Assembly (NCBI RefSeq): GCF_017654505.1
Contig: NC_054553.1
Location: 9,560,621 to 9,624,620 of the forward strand
DNA: 64,000 nt
Direction: 5' to 3'
Origin: Polyodon spathula
Lineage: Eukaryota; Chordata; Actinopteri; Acipenseriformes; Polyodontidae
The notes beneath the pieces were generated by a model, which had not been told where the DNA came from, ran no database searches, and worked only from the letters and a program-made list of their open reading frames with translations. This document shows positions 31,627 to 42,914 of the stretch, in pieces; the stretch's first letter is position 1, and the number at the start of each line of letters is the position of its first letter. The position numbers were made by a program, and so were the translations under genes.

Positions 31627-33296
31627 CAAACTGAGCTTTTATTCCAAATCATCTCGACATGAAAAGTTTGACATGAAAAGTTAATCGGATACTCAAATAT
31701 TTTTTTTCTTCTTTAACCAATTCTGCTTTGCCGCATCGTTTCTGAACAAGCCAAAAAGAAGTTTTTTTATTTCTTATTTGGGGTCCAGGGGCCAGGTTCG
31801 TTATAATGAAGGGTGTTATAGCTAGACTGTACTGCACCTTTACAAAACTACAAAGGTTCTTTAATTAGACAGCCTCTCTCTCCTAACACATACTAGAGAC
31901 TACCTCAAACAAACATTTTTTTTCCGTTGATATACCTGCCTGCTAATCACAAGCAGGTGACTTTGATTATCTCAAGCCAGGAAAACCTCTTTCTGGCTCA
32001 GTCCCATGGCATTCTGGATTACGTGTTTTCATCTTCCTCCTCCTAGTCTGCCACAATATATTAAAACATTCTTCAATTGTTGCGTAAATAATGCATTTAG
32101 TCAGGATGCAGCCAAAGCTAGATCAGCAAGGATCATAAAATGTATAAACTTGAATATATTTTTTGTAATCTTAGATGTGAAAATATAAAATCTGAAGTGA
32201 CAGAAATATCACAGTGGGGTTTAACTAAAATTACAATTCGCTGGAGTTTACATTAGCTCAGTAGGTATAAAATAAGCAAACATTTGCAAGGTAGCAAAAC
32301 AAGGATACAAGGAAAATATAAAAATGTACATTTCACTTACAAAATATTTAAAGCTGTTTTAAATATTAAGCATTTATTCCTAGTAGCCCATTTCCACAGG
32401 GAAGCTAATGTGGTGTTACATGACTTACATTACTGCTGGTGGGGCTTCACCTTCTCAAGGGATATAAAAAGTGACTTGGAACACAATTCACAGTAACATG
32501 TTTTGGGTTTTCTTCAATTGGTTACCAGCTAGTTAGTACAAATTAAAGCAGTGGCCATTAATTGACATTTGCTGGGCTGCAAGGGGAGACAACACAATGA
32601 GACAGGAACATGTATTACACTGTTCGTTCTGATAGCCATTCTTAAAAAAGTCAGTGGTGATATCTTTAGTACAAATCTTTGTTTACAGCTACAGTAATGA
32701 TACTATTTACAGTACACTTTGTTTTTGTAAAACATTTTATCAGTAACAGCACAATTTGTGCTGAAGTTCTCAAAAAGAGCAGTGTCACCCGTGCAAAAAG
32801 ATTTTGCAATGTTTTATCAAAGGCCTGATCAGATATACATTAAGAGAAACTGCAGCTGAACAAATTTCAACTGTTTAATGCTTCCCTACAGCTTAAATTG
32901 AGGGAGTAATATTTCACTTAAAAGTGTTTGACAGTAAAAGATTATTCCAAAGTGTCTGAGAGATTGAGTGTGAACACTGCTTGGTATCTTGAGAGCCTGC
33001 ATTTAAAGATAGACATACTGTATGGGGACTTTAGCAGGAGGGATAGATCAGGCCTTGGTGAGAGGCAAATACATTTTTTTTTTCACATTATAATTAAAAA
33101 AAAAAAATTTATAAAAATAAGGTAAAATGGTCTGCATAATGCCACACTGCTATGTCCAAAATCACTGTTCTCAAGCATCTCTTGTGAGCCAAAAAACATG
33201 ACTTCCACATTTACCCTGTGCTCTGAAACGTACTGGTGCATGTCCAGTGAAGCGTTGCATAAGCTATATTACTTCCGTGTGGAAACACACTAGTCT
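31627..33296. other. Non-coding stretch without recognisable gene
   Basis: AT-rich DNA with no transposon protein. Short open frames (60-70 codons) have no recognisable motif. Confidence 0.55.
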
Positions 33297-34070
33297 GTGA
33301 CAAACATGGTCTGTCTAACTTTCCATTGTCCTGCCAAAATCTCTCTAAGAACAAAATGGAAAATCATTAAGTCAGTCACAAAGAACCCCAGAGTAACATC
33401 CAAGGATCTGCAGGTGACTCTCACCTTGGCTAATGTGAGTGTTCATGACAAAACTATGAATGAACAAGAATGGTGGAAGGATAACCAGGAGGAAACCACT
33501 GCTCTCTAAAACGAACATTGCTGCCAAAGAGCATATAGATGATCCACAAGACTTCTGGAACAATGTTCTCTGGACAGATGAGTCAAAGGTAGAACTTTTT
33601 GGCCTCAGTGACAAACGTTATGTTTGGCAAAAACCAAACATTGCTTTCAAACAGAAAAACCTCATCCCAACCGTCAAGCAGGAGGTGGGAGTGTGATGGT
33701 TTGGGGCTGCTTTGCTCAGGACCTGGACAGCTTGCCATCATTGACCATTTTGCGTTGTATCAGAAGATTCCAGAGGAGAATGTCGGGCCATCTGTCCGTG
33801 AGCTGATGCATACAAGCAGATCTACAAAAGAATGGCTGCAGAAGAAGAAATTCTGCGTTTTAGAATGGCCTAGTCAAAGTCCGGACCTAAACCCCATTGA
33901 AATGTTGTGGCAGGACCTGAAGCGAGCTGTCCGTGCAAGGAAGCCCTCAGATGTCATGAGTTAACAACACCAATGTGAGAGATGGACCAACAGTTTAGTT
34001 AAAATCATTGCTGCTCAAGGGGGTGCCACCAGTTACTGAATCTAAAGGTTTGCATACTTTTTCACACATA
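33297..34070 (+). pseudogene. Tc1-family transposase remnant, second subfamily
   Basis: Several frames together cover the Tc1 order. A helix-turn-helix-like start, RTKWKIIKSVTKNPRVTSKD, lies in the frame from 33297. The core frame at 33460 has KPLLSKTNIAAKEHIDDPQ, then [16 protein letters not shown] with the first catalytic Asp, and RYVWQKPN. After a frameshift near 33690, a third frame (33599-33964) carries [34 protein letters not shown] with the third acidic residue, and [15 protein letters not shown]. The segment that should hold the second Asp (N-D-P-K-H-T in the family) is lost: the text reads [15 protein letters not shown]. The 3' tail ending in GTTTGCATACTTTTTCACAC may be one inverted repeat; no left repeat is found. 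Dead copy, unrelated to the one at 5 kb except by family. Confidence 0.9.
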
Positions 34071-34086
34071 TTGAATGCTGAATCTT

Positions 34087-34115
34087 TATATATATTATAT
34101 ATATATATATATATA

Positions 34116-34152
<37 letters not shown>
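34087..34152. repeat. (TA)n microsatellite
   Basis: A TA run with two interruptions, just downstream of the Tc1 remnant. Confidence 0.95.
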
Positions 34153-34154
<2 letters not shown>

Positions 34155-34155
<1 letters not shown>

Positions 34156-34495
34156 ATATATCATTTCTCAGTCGGGGTTCAGAGTCAAGGTTCAGTGCCC
34201 CTTTAAATGCAGACTTGGGGCACAGGAACTTGGTTACAAAACACTGACGTGCTATTTTTAATCAGCAAACAAAATCTCTTTTGTTTAGAGCACTAACTAA
34301 CACACAAACAGGAACCTGAATTATCTTGCAGGACGGCTAAGCAGTTTACCTGGCAAATAAATAATATCATAAATGCTTGAGCACACTATCAAGTGGGCTT
34401 CTATACACTCCAGCAACCTTGAACAAACTGGCTGCTTTCTTTAAATACCCTGCACCTGGCTCTAATTTACAATGATAGCGAGGTGCAGGGGATAA
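34155..34495 (-). mobile_element. Possible LTR fragment between two (TA)n arrays
   Basis: On the minus strand it has GGTGCAGGGTATTTAAAG, a TATA-like start region, followed by text of LTR texture. Definite ends and a duplication are absent. (TA)n lies about 2 bases to the left and about 80 bases to the right. Confidence 0.35.
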
Positions 34496-34574
34496 TTACT
34501 AATAAAAACAATTAACAAAACAATTAAATGAAACCAATGTGCATTTTTTTTTCTTCAGCAGGGAGAAATTTCTA

Positions 34575-34575
<1 letters not shown>

Positions 34576-34649
<74 letters not shown>
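34576..34649. repeat. (TA)n microsatellite
   Basis: About 36 TA units. Confidence 0.97.
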
Positions 34650-34651
<2 letters not shown>

Positions 34652-34904
34652 TAAAAACTGGGTTGTACTGCAGATCAGCAGGTAATATTTTGTTACACAA
34701 TTTATGCTGTGCTTAAAAAAAAAGGAGTCACTTGAAAGATTCACCTCCTAATTAACATTCAAAGCAGGAAACTATGTTTTGTTGTAGTAACCCTGATAAG
34801 CAGGTTTGTAGTAATTGGCTATGCCAACATTTTCACAAAGATTGCTATCTGTACTATCCACCTTCAGAGGTTTAATTGTATCTGTTATCTAAAAAAGTGA
34901 TCAT

Positions 34905-35110
34905 TAATAACTTTCATGTCAGTTCACGGCTATCAGATGAGTAATCAGATCTATAAGAGTCTGACAATACCAGGGGGAGAAGTGCTTGAAACTTGGCTAA
35001 TCTAATTACTATCTGGACTCATTTAATTCAGCTGGGAAAGATTCATAATTAAGTAATAATGACCGACAAGCAGGCAGGTTAGTGTCAGTTGAAGCTCTCA
35101 AAAAGTTGCT
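34905..35110. promoter_or_regulatory. Candidate conserved non-coding element
   Basis: A repeat-free stretch with clustered ATTA/TAAT sites (GGCTAATCTAATTAC, TCATAATTAAGTAATAATGAC) and ATCAGATGAG. It lies just upstream of the Gypsy insertion. Called on texture only. Confidence 0.2.
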
Positions 35111-35212
35111 TTGGTCCCAAGGTTGAGTCAAGTGCTAAACAGGATTTCCTAGGTGCAGAAGTGAATGCCTGCTTACAAAGGCCTTTTTTCTTTTTTTTAT
35201 TAAATAGGGGAT

Positions 35213-35976
35213 TGTGACAGAGATCGAATGACGCTTGGTGTTAGATTTCCTTCCCGACCTGTGAGGGCACTAGAAAGAAGGAACAGAGTAACCTTAAGCA
35301 GATGGCTGGACAATTTATTCCATCGGGTAGGTGGAAGTCTGTCATTTAGGAAAGTGGAGGAACTACGGCACCCAAGCTCACTGACCCGGACGGTAGACGG
35401 CATGGCATCTGAGAATTGGAGGAGCGGATGCCCTCGTTAACCTAAGGGTCATTGGCGAGGGTACAAATAAGGGGCCGTAGCTTTAGTGATCTGTCCCTTT
35501 GCATATGGTTAAGCTAAATAACTTAGAAAGAGCGCATACTGTGTGTATCAAAAAAAGTGAGTGTTCTGCTTTGTCTGTGTAATAACAATGTTTGTCTTGT
35601 GTGCCGTTTCACACTAAGAATACTGAGCACGATCCGGAGCTGTAGCCGCAGGGCAGCGTAAAACCGAACAGTACCACTCACCTTCCCACTACTTTTGCAC
35701 CAGTAGCACTAAAATCACCCACTGTCGGAACTGTATCTGTGTTTTATGTTTTATGTGGGTGAAGGAATCAGACTTTGGGTTATGGGTCAAACCCGCGGAA
35801 TCATAATCAGAAGTGATGCACGCCTCTGTACCACTTCCAACATTATTATTATTTACAGGTTCGCTATAAGGCTCTGGACAATACAATCATTTAATAAACA
35901 CCCTTGCACCTGTAAATCATTTGTTTGTGTCCGCTCTGTACTGCACTCACCTGCATGATTTCACCACTTTGCCACA
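35213..35976 (+). mobile_element. 5' LTR of the Gypsy element (764 bp)
   Basis: TG...CA termini: TGTGACAGAGATC ... ACCACTTTGCCACA. AATAAACACCC near 35893 is a plausible polyadenylation signal. The start (TGTGACAGA, then CCCGACCTGTGAGGGCACTA) and the end are shared with the nested LTRs at 37707-39159, so the families are related. Confidence 0.88.
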
Positions 35977-35978
35977 CA

Positions 35979-35996
35979 TGATGTCAGAGTGGGATG
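35979..35996 (+). promoter_or_regulatory. Primer-binding-site-like sequence
   Basis: TGATGTCAGAGTGGGAT, two bases after the LTR, resembles the tRNA-Leu primer site used by several animal Gypsy lineages (TGGTGTCAGAAGTGGGAT type) with one substitution and one missing base. Confidence 0.55.
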
Positions 35997-36660
35997 GACT
36001 AAGCAGCACTGTCGGCGCTGCTGGAGCAGCTGGATAGCAGACAGGAGGTGGAGGAGAGACGGAGAGAGGAGAGGTACACCACGCTGATCGAGAGGGTTGG
36101 GCTGGCAATACCTCCCCCCGCAGCAGCAGAACTTAGGATGACGGTGCCAAGGACGCACAAAATGACGGTGGAGGATGACCCAAAAGCATACTTGGTGGCA
36201 TTTGAGCAGTTGGCTACTACCGCTTCATGGCCCCAACAGTAGTGGGCAAGTCAACTAGGACCCTGCCTGATTGGTGAAGCCCAGGCAGCATACCAGGCGA
36301 TGGGCGATGACGATGCCGCCCAGTACGCCATTCTCCGCCGTCTGAACATCACAGAGGAAACTCACTGAGTGAGATTCAAGGAGTATAAGAGGTCCCCGAA
36401 TATACGGCCCAGGTTGGTCGCGCAGAAACTTTGTGATTACATGGTACACTGGCTCACCCCGGTGCTAAAATCAAGTGTACAGATGGGTGAGGCCATAGTC
36501 ATCGAGCAGTTTTGCCATGTGGTCGGCGGCGAGACCCAAGCGTGAATATGGCGCCACAACCCCGACACCCTGGACCAGGCAATAAAACTCGCCGAGGACT
36601 TCGAGGACTCCCTAGTATCAGCCCAGACTGGACTACTCATGGTGCCAGTCCAACGGCATT
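35994..36660 (+). pseudogene. Gypsy gag, inactivated
   Basis: One frame reads through from an ATG at 35994: ALLEQLDSRQEVEERRREER, then VEDDPKAYLVAFEQLA, WASQLGPCLIGEAQAAYQAM, IRPRLVAQKLCDYM and HNPDTLDQAIKLAEDFE. This is the layout of Gypsy gag capsids with a SCAN-like fold: 'DDPxAYLxAFE' in the N-terminal half and 'QxLxDxxxxWL...E' further on. The frame is broken by four in-frame stops: TAA at the third codon (36000), TAG at 36240, TGA at 36366 and TGA at 36543. No zinc knuckle is recognised before the frame degrades. It is dead as a gene, and its decay contrasts with the still open protease frame next to it. Confidence 0.85.
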
Positions 36661-37321
36661 TGTGATGGAGTGTGACATGGCCGTATGCAATCTGGCATCT
36701 GACGTGGGTAAGAGAGAGAAAAATGGTCGGGAGGGGCCTTGTATTGTTAATGTGGTTCTGGGTAATGTAAAAACCCATGCATTAGTGGACACAGGGTGTG
36801 GTCAGACCTTAATTAGAGCATCTCTCTGGAGCGGTATGTTGTGGCAGCCACAAGGACAGGTGGCGATCTCCTGTATCCATGGAGACGTGGCAACATACTC
36901 CACAGTTAAAGCATATTTATCGGTTGGTCCAATAAAACGTCACCTGGTAGAAGGGGTGGCGGAAAGGCTACCACATCCAGTTATTCTGGGTCAAGACTGG
37001 CCAAACTACAAAGATTTGTTGAAATTAATGTCAGTCCCTACCATACACATAAATGTGGCAGAAAAAGCCAAAAGGGAAATGATTGATAACGTTTTTCCCT
37101 TTCAAAGAGTTGTTCTCTCTCCTATTCCGGCCGAGAAAAACAAAAACATGTATTCACCACTTTGCCACAGGGATATAAAATTATGTTTTTATACAAGCAA
37201 ACAGCAAGTCTTTTCTAATGTAATGCTTGCCTCTGTAGGTATATCCTTTCCATTATTTGGGTTCAGTTTTAATTGTCTGCTCATATGTGAAGATCTAGAA
37301 ATATCAGCATCTGGGAAATAA
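36512..37321 (+). CDS. Gypsy retropepsin-like protease frame (partial pol)
   Basis: An open frame of 269 codons. Residues 88-98 read THALVDTGCGQ: the active-site triplet D-T-G lies at residues 93-95 (36788-36796). VILGQDW at about 157-163 supplies the second conserved block of retroviral-type aspartic proteases. The first 50 residues run antisense-like in gag's out-of-frame region and are not real protein; the natural product begins around residue 50. Beyond about residue 205 the frame runs across the deletion and through the 3' LTR remnant (from about 37150) into flanking DNA, so the C-terminus is foreign. In the intact element the protease would cleave the Gag-Pol polyprotein and act as a homodimer. 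Here there is no pol left to process. Confidence 0.75.
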   Translation: MPCGRRRDPSVNMAPQPRHPGPGNKTRRGLRGLPSISPDWTTHGASPTAFVMECDMAVCNLASDVGKREKNGREGPCIVNVVLGNVKTHALVDTGCGQTLIRASLWSGMLWQPQGQVAISCIHGDVATYSTVKAYLSVGPIKRHLVEGVAERLPHPVILGQDWPNYKDLLKLMSVPTIHINVAEKAKREMIDNVFPFQRVVLSPIPAEKNKNMYSPLCHRDIKLCFYTSKQQVFSNVMLASVGISFPLFGFSFNCLLICEDLEISASGK

Positions 37322-37701
37322 GTAAACCTGTGTCAAGAACATGTGTGTTCTCTGTATGTGTGCCTGTATACAGTACTCCCTCTTTATTTTGCTGACTTAC
37401 ACATTAAAAATATGTAAAATATTCAAAACTGTGAACTAGTGAAGGGCCCTTATACATGAAAATATACAATTATTGTTTAGGTGGCCTAACTGAATTTTCC
37501 AATTGAGTGGAATGTTAAAATACTCACTCAAAATAAGCCTTTAAGATTTTATTTTATTTTTATTCCAACAATTAAAAATAAGGAAAGAAGCTTGTGTCCC
37601 TGCAGTTGAACTAAAGAAAGCTGAGGACATAGACAACTAAACATAAGGGCTGAAATTACAAAGATCCCTGGTTACGTGAGTGAGTAGATTCACCTGAGTG
37701 C
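37175..37701. other. Non-coding stretch between LTR elements
   Basis: About 530 bases of AT-rich DNA with no recognised feature. Confidence 0.5.
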
Positions 37702-37706
37702 ATTAG

Positions 37707-39159
37707 TGTGGCAAAGTGGCTGGTAAGGGGAACAGGTGTAGCGGTGATGCGATGCAGGAGTGTGACAGAAAGATGAGTTCTGGTGATGAATCTTCCTCCC
37801 GACCTGTGAGGGCACTAAAGAACGGGAGGAGAAGTATCTGGAAGGGCTGGCCTGACAGTTCGTTTCCGGGTCAGGGAAGTGGGTCAGCCTGGAGAGAAGC
37901 GCGACTCTGTTGTAAGACCATATTGATTTGAAAGGTAAACGAGAGGCAGCTGCAAGTAATAAGGCAGCTGCAACCGTTTACCTCGATATCATGCAGGATT
38001 ACATATAGGGGCCAGGGTAACGCTGATCTTTTCCTTCGTTTGGGTTAACGTTAGGAGAGAAGGACTGAGAGAGGAGCTCTCAGAGAGTATTTGTGAAGAG
38101 TGTTGTACGTGCTGTGTGTTATTTTCTGTCTGTCTGTAATTGTCTGTCTTTGTCGCACTAATAGACAGTTAACGCACATCTCCGGAGCTGTCGAAAGGAG
38201 AGCACTATCCGGAGCACCACTGCACTGAGCACCTGCACATTTTCGATCACCCAGGACTGGTGACCGTACCGTTGTTTTTGTTCGGGACTGTGCCCTTGTT
38301 TTCATTATCCCCATGCTTTACACATTGTTGTGTATTGCCGGGGATTTATTATTTTTGACGGTCGCCAGACCTGGAAAAGAGCAATAAAGCACTTATTCAC
38401 TGAATCACTGTTGTCTGTTCATCACTCCTGCACTGCATCACCGCGACATCTGTTCCCTTTACCAACCACTTTGCCACAAGGAGTGACAGGAAGTCAACGG
38501 TATTTCAGTGAAAAAGGTGCTTTAATTATAATCCAGGTCTGGACCGTAAAATAATAAATCCCCGGCTATACACAACAATGTGTAAAGCGCAAGGATAACA
38601 AAGCAGGGCACAGTCCCGAACAAAAACACAAGGCGCGGTCACCAGTCCTGGGTGCGTGCAGACGTGCAGGTGCTCGGTGCAGACACAGGTTGTGTGGTGT
38701 GTAGTGGTGCTCTGGATCGTGCTGACCCTGGCGACAGCTCCAGAGGTGTGCTTAACTGTCTAGTGCTGAATACAAAAACAGACAGTTACACGGACAGACA
38801 CAACAATACAAAACACGAACACAATCCACTCTGAGAGCTCCTCTCTCAGTCCTTCTCTCTCTCCAATTCGTTTAACCCAAAAGAAGGAAAAAATCAGCGT
38901 TACCCTGGCCCCTATATGTAGTCCCGCATGATATCTAGGTAAACGGTTGCAGCTGCCTTATTACTTGCAGCTGCCTCTCGTTTATCTTTCAAATCAATAC
39001 GGTCTTACAACAGAGTCTCGCTTCTTTCCAGGCTGACCCACTTCCCTGACCCGGAAACGAATTGTCAGGCCAGCCCTTCTAGATACTTCTCCTCTCGTTC
39101 TTTAGAGCCCTCACAGGTCGGGAGGAAGATTTATCACCTGAACTCATATTTCTGTCACA
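37707..39159 (-). mobile_element. Antisense solo LTR interrupted by a nested LTR
   Basis: The antisense LTR starts at 37707 (TGTGGCAAAGTGG, the reverse complement of the LTR 3' end) and stops at 39159 (TTTCTGTCACA). ATTAG flanks both sides (37702-37706 and 39160-39164). It is split at 37760/38484 by the insertion of a sense copy of the same family. Without the insert the LTR is about 730 bp, close to the 718 bp of the inserted copy. It shares with that copy CTTCCTCCCGACCTGTGAGG, GGCAGCTGCAAGTAATAAGG and GGGGATTTATTATTTT (sense of the LTR). A solo LTR formed by LTR-LTR recombination. Frames inside such as 38652-38834 are not genes. Confidence 0.93.
37761..38478 (+). mobile_element. Sense solo LTR (718 bp) nested in an antisense copy
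   Basis: Starts TGTGACAGAAAGATGAG and ends ACCACTTTGCCACA. It is flanked by AGGAG at 37756-37760 and 38479-38483. ACATATAGGGGCC resembles a promoter TATA region, and GCAATAAAGCACTTATT is the polyadenylation signal. Both duplications and both host-LTR arms are readable, so the insertion order is certain: the antisense LTR came first. Confidence 0.93.
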
Positions 39160-39569
39160 ATTAGTTATGCACATCTCCATATTTGTACAAAGAAAGGGGG
39201 AAATAGTGAGGGCAGGTCCTTGTGCAAGTTATTTTAAACTACTACCTACATTCTGTTTACCTTCAGGAAAATGTCACACACAATTAAATAAAAAGCTGTC
39301 TATAAAGAAAATATGTAGTATTTATTTTTTGTTTAAAAAATAAACGTAATAAATAACCAAAGAATAACACCCAAGATAGCATGCTAGCATCCCAGTGTCT
39401 AACAAGAAAAATAATAACAACAACTTAAATGCATGCTTAGCATATAAACTGCCAGGCTACAGAGTATTAACGTAATACTGTTCTTGTACAGAAATTGCAT
39501 ATCCATAGTCCTGCCTGAGTGCGTTACTAGTGGATATATGTCAAATTGGAGCTCACACCTTTTACAATA

Positions 39570-40173
39570 CAGTAGAACCTCAGATTTACACACACCAAAC
39601 TTACAACTGATCAGTCAACCAAACACTCTGCTTTCAGTCGGGTTAGGGTTAGTATGCAATCCCTCACCCATGCGTTCAATGGAACCAGATAGGCACTCTT
39701 AAGTGGTGTGTGGGTCATGAAGAGGGCAAAATTACCATACCAACAAATGTATCCAGGCAGATTTCAAAGCAAGTGCTGTCAATTGTACTCTAAACGTTTT
39801 AGTTTTAAACAAAGCACAGTTTGTTTTTGTTTTTTGGTTGTGTTTTGTTTTTTTCAAGCCAAAGGAGAATTAATGACTGAGCAAGCTGCATTAATGCATT
39901 TTGTTTAAAATAAAATAAAAACAAACACTAAATTGAACAAATTTTTCCTGGATTCTGTGTTTATGCTACAGTTACATTTTTTTTTTTTTTTTTTTCCATT
40001 GATTGTACCGTTTTAAAGATTGCAGTGCCGTATCCTTGTATTATTCTCTAGACTGAGGGTGTAGATAGCAGCTGTACACATTTATTAAAACCACTGGAAA
40101 CTGATTTTCTGAGTTACTTACATTTTCAGATTTGTGAACAACCTAAGGTGTTTGTAACTCTGAGGTTTTACTG
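39570..40173. mobile_element. Tigger/mariner-like MITE (604 bp)
   Basis: The left tip CAGTAGAACCTCAGATTTAC and the right tip GTAACTCTGAGGTTTTACTG are inverted copies extending over about 28 bp (also ACACACC against GGTGTTT). The left flank is TA; the right flank is CA, a likely mutation of the duplicated TA. A non-coding interior with a poly-T run and a GGGTTAGGGTTAG patch. A deletion derivative needing a pogo/Tigger-type transposase from elsewhere. Confidence 0.78.
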
Positions 40174-41262
40174 CACTATTATTAAAAAAAAAAAAAAAAA
40201 ATGCAAGTTGGAATTAGAATTTTAAAGTGTAATTACTCTTTCAATTGTGTTTTATTTGTACCATTTTTAACTATACAAATATGGCATACTTAAATCGGAA
40301 CAAAGACACTTGAAAAAAATAAATAAAGTACTTACCTGCAAGAATAATTGAATGCTTCTGAAATATCTGAATAATGCATATTTTTTGTGTATACTAAAGC
40401 CCTGTAGACTGGCAGGCAGCCTGTTGGTGGCACCATCTGAGGTAGTCAGATATAGACCACCGTTGTAGCTTGCTTTTCAGAACTTCACTGACCACTGAAG
40501 CAAAAGCAGCAATACCAACTCTTTATTAACTAGTATATTGAAGGTTTAATACACTTTTTATTAAATAATACTGTATATTATGTTGCTTCAAAAACATACA
40601 AGTTATGTTAAGTTACTTACTGAAATAAACATTCAGTACCGCATAACCACGTGGATGCTTCTGAAGACTACAGGGACTGCAAGACTTCTAACCAAACGCA
40701 CTGCCTCTTTTCTGTAATTGTGTGCATTTTATTTTGAATTGTAAAATTAAATCTGAACTTCACTGACCACTGAAGCAAAAGCAGCAATAGCAACTCTGTC
40801 TTTATTAACTTATATCTGTATAATTAATCTGCCACGGGACTCGACAGTCTACAAGAGGACACGTAACACGTACAAAGCATATTGGTAGGTGGCACTGTGA
40901 TACTACACATATAAGCAACTTTTATTAATCAACACAAATTTTCCTGTGACTTCTCTAGGAAATTGACAGCAACTTTTAAAGAGAATCCTTTGGTGTGCCT
41001 ACGCACAAGAATACACAGAGAAAGAAGAAATAGGAACAAGAAAAGTGTACGTTTGTTGCAAGTCGTCTATATCAGGCTAATTGCAAGCCCACAATGTTTG
41101 TGGTGATGGCTCTACCTAATGTACAGAAGTCTGATCATCAAAAAGTCTTGGGCTTGTCAGTGGTCTGAAGTTGTCCTACATAGAAAACAAATTTATTTTT
41201 AGTTTAATAATATACCTGAAAAGTCAAAAAGCACTTACATTTCTTTCAAAGGAAACATAAAC
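40174..41262. other. Non-coding stretch with a local duplication
   Basis: A 43-bp segment at 40480-40522 (GAACTTCACTGACCACTGAA and on) recurs at 40755-40797 with one difference, 275 bases apart, and the following CTTTATTAACT also recurs. Poly-A at about 40183-40201 lies nearby. No gene. Confidence 0.6.
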
Positions 41263-41267
41263 CAGAA

Positions 41268-41879
41268 TGTGGCAGTGTGTCCGCCCCTGTGTGTATTTTG
41301 TGTTATATGTTGCATGTGGTGTGTTAATGTTGGTGTATAGATATTGGTGCATGGAATATAAATGGGTCTGTGTAACACAAGTGATTTAAAATATATATTT
41401 AGGCACAGGGATGACACAATCACTTCATGTGCATTTAAAGTATATAAATAGTAAGGAAGCACGGGATTGCACAAATTAGTTCATGTGCTGGGATTCAAGT
41501 GAATGATTAATTAGTAATTGAATCTCGGCACAGCTGTATATATAGAGGCACGAAGCAGTCACTCGTTTTGTGTGTTTGTGAGTGGAGAACGGGTGTGGAG
41601 AGGAGAATAAAATGTAAGAAAATAAATAATTGCTACAACGTGCTGGAAGCACCAGCACTCTACTTGTTTGTCTGTTCGTCCAATGTTTGTTTACTGTTAG
41701 TCTGTTTTTGTTTATCTATTTATTTTGGCTCAAAGTGCCATGTGCTGTTTTTGTTCAAGATTTTATTTTTCTGTATGTTTAACACTGAGCACCACAGAGT
41801 CTCAGTGTCACCCGCCAGTACTACCTGTCTGTGTGTTCCTTTCTGGCCTGACGTCACCCCTACAACCAGCCTGTTCACA
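41268..41879 (+). mobile_element. LTR (612 bp), same family as 51765-52378
   Basis: Starts TGTGGCAGTGTGTCC and ends near CCAGCCTGTTCACA. It aligns over its whole length with the 51765-52378 LTR: GTGTGTTAATGTTGGTGTATAG, GGGTCTGTGTAACACAAGTG, GAGCGGAGAACGGG-like, GGCCTGACGTCACCC. The flanking bases CAGAA and TATTT do not match, so no duplication is visible. It may be half of a rearranged element. The 106-codon open frame at 41568 is within the LTR. Confidence 0.82.
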
Positions 41880-42555
<676 letters not shown>

Positions 42556-42914
42556 TGTGATGATAGAAGCCAACAAAGGATGATATACTTGGCTAATTTC
42601 AAGTGGTTCATTAAATATTTCAGTAAATCTAAATAAATATGTATCACATCACCTGTCTCTTAGTAAAATAATTATTCTATACCATTTTATGTCACTTTGA
42701 ATTGATGTTGAAAAACGTTAGGTTACTTATCATAACCCTGGTTCCCTTTCAATTCGAAGACGACTACCAAAACATTACTTATGGGAAGATATACCACTGC
42801 TGCCGCGAGAGAGAAGGAATGGCGGCAAATGAGGAACACATCAGAACCGCACAACCCAAGATTATCGGTGCTAGACTGCAACCTCAAGGACCCTCATGCC
42901 TAATGAAGGCAAGG

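Larger units (their letters stand above)
35208..37174 (+). mobile_element. Gypsy LTR retrotransposon, internally deleted
   Basis: The element runs from the 5' LTR (35213) to a tiny 3' LTR remnant ending TTCACCACTTTGCCACA at 37169. GGGAT stands directly before the 5' LTR (35208-35212) and directly after the remnant (37170-37174), so both outer ends are original. The internal part has a primer-binding-site-like sequence, a gag remnant, and an aspartic protease. Reverse transcriptase, RNase H, integrase and nearly the whole 3' LTR are missing, removed by a deletion whose left edge is near 37110-37145. The total is about 2 kb where a complete Gypsy element is usually 5-6 kb or more. Confidence 0.9.
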
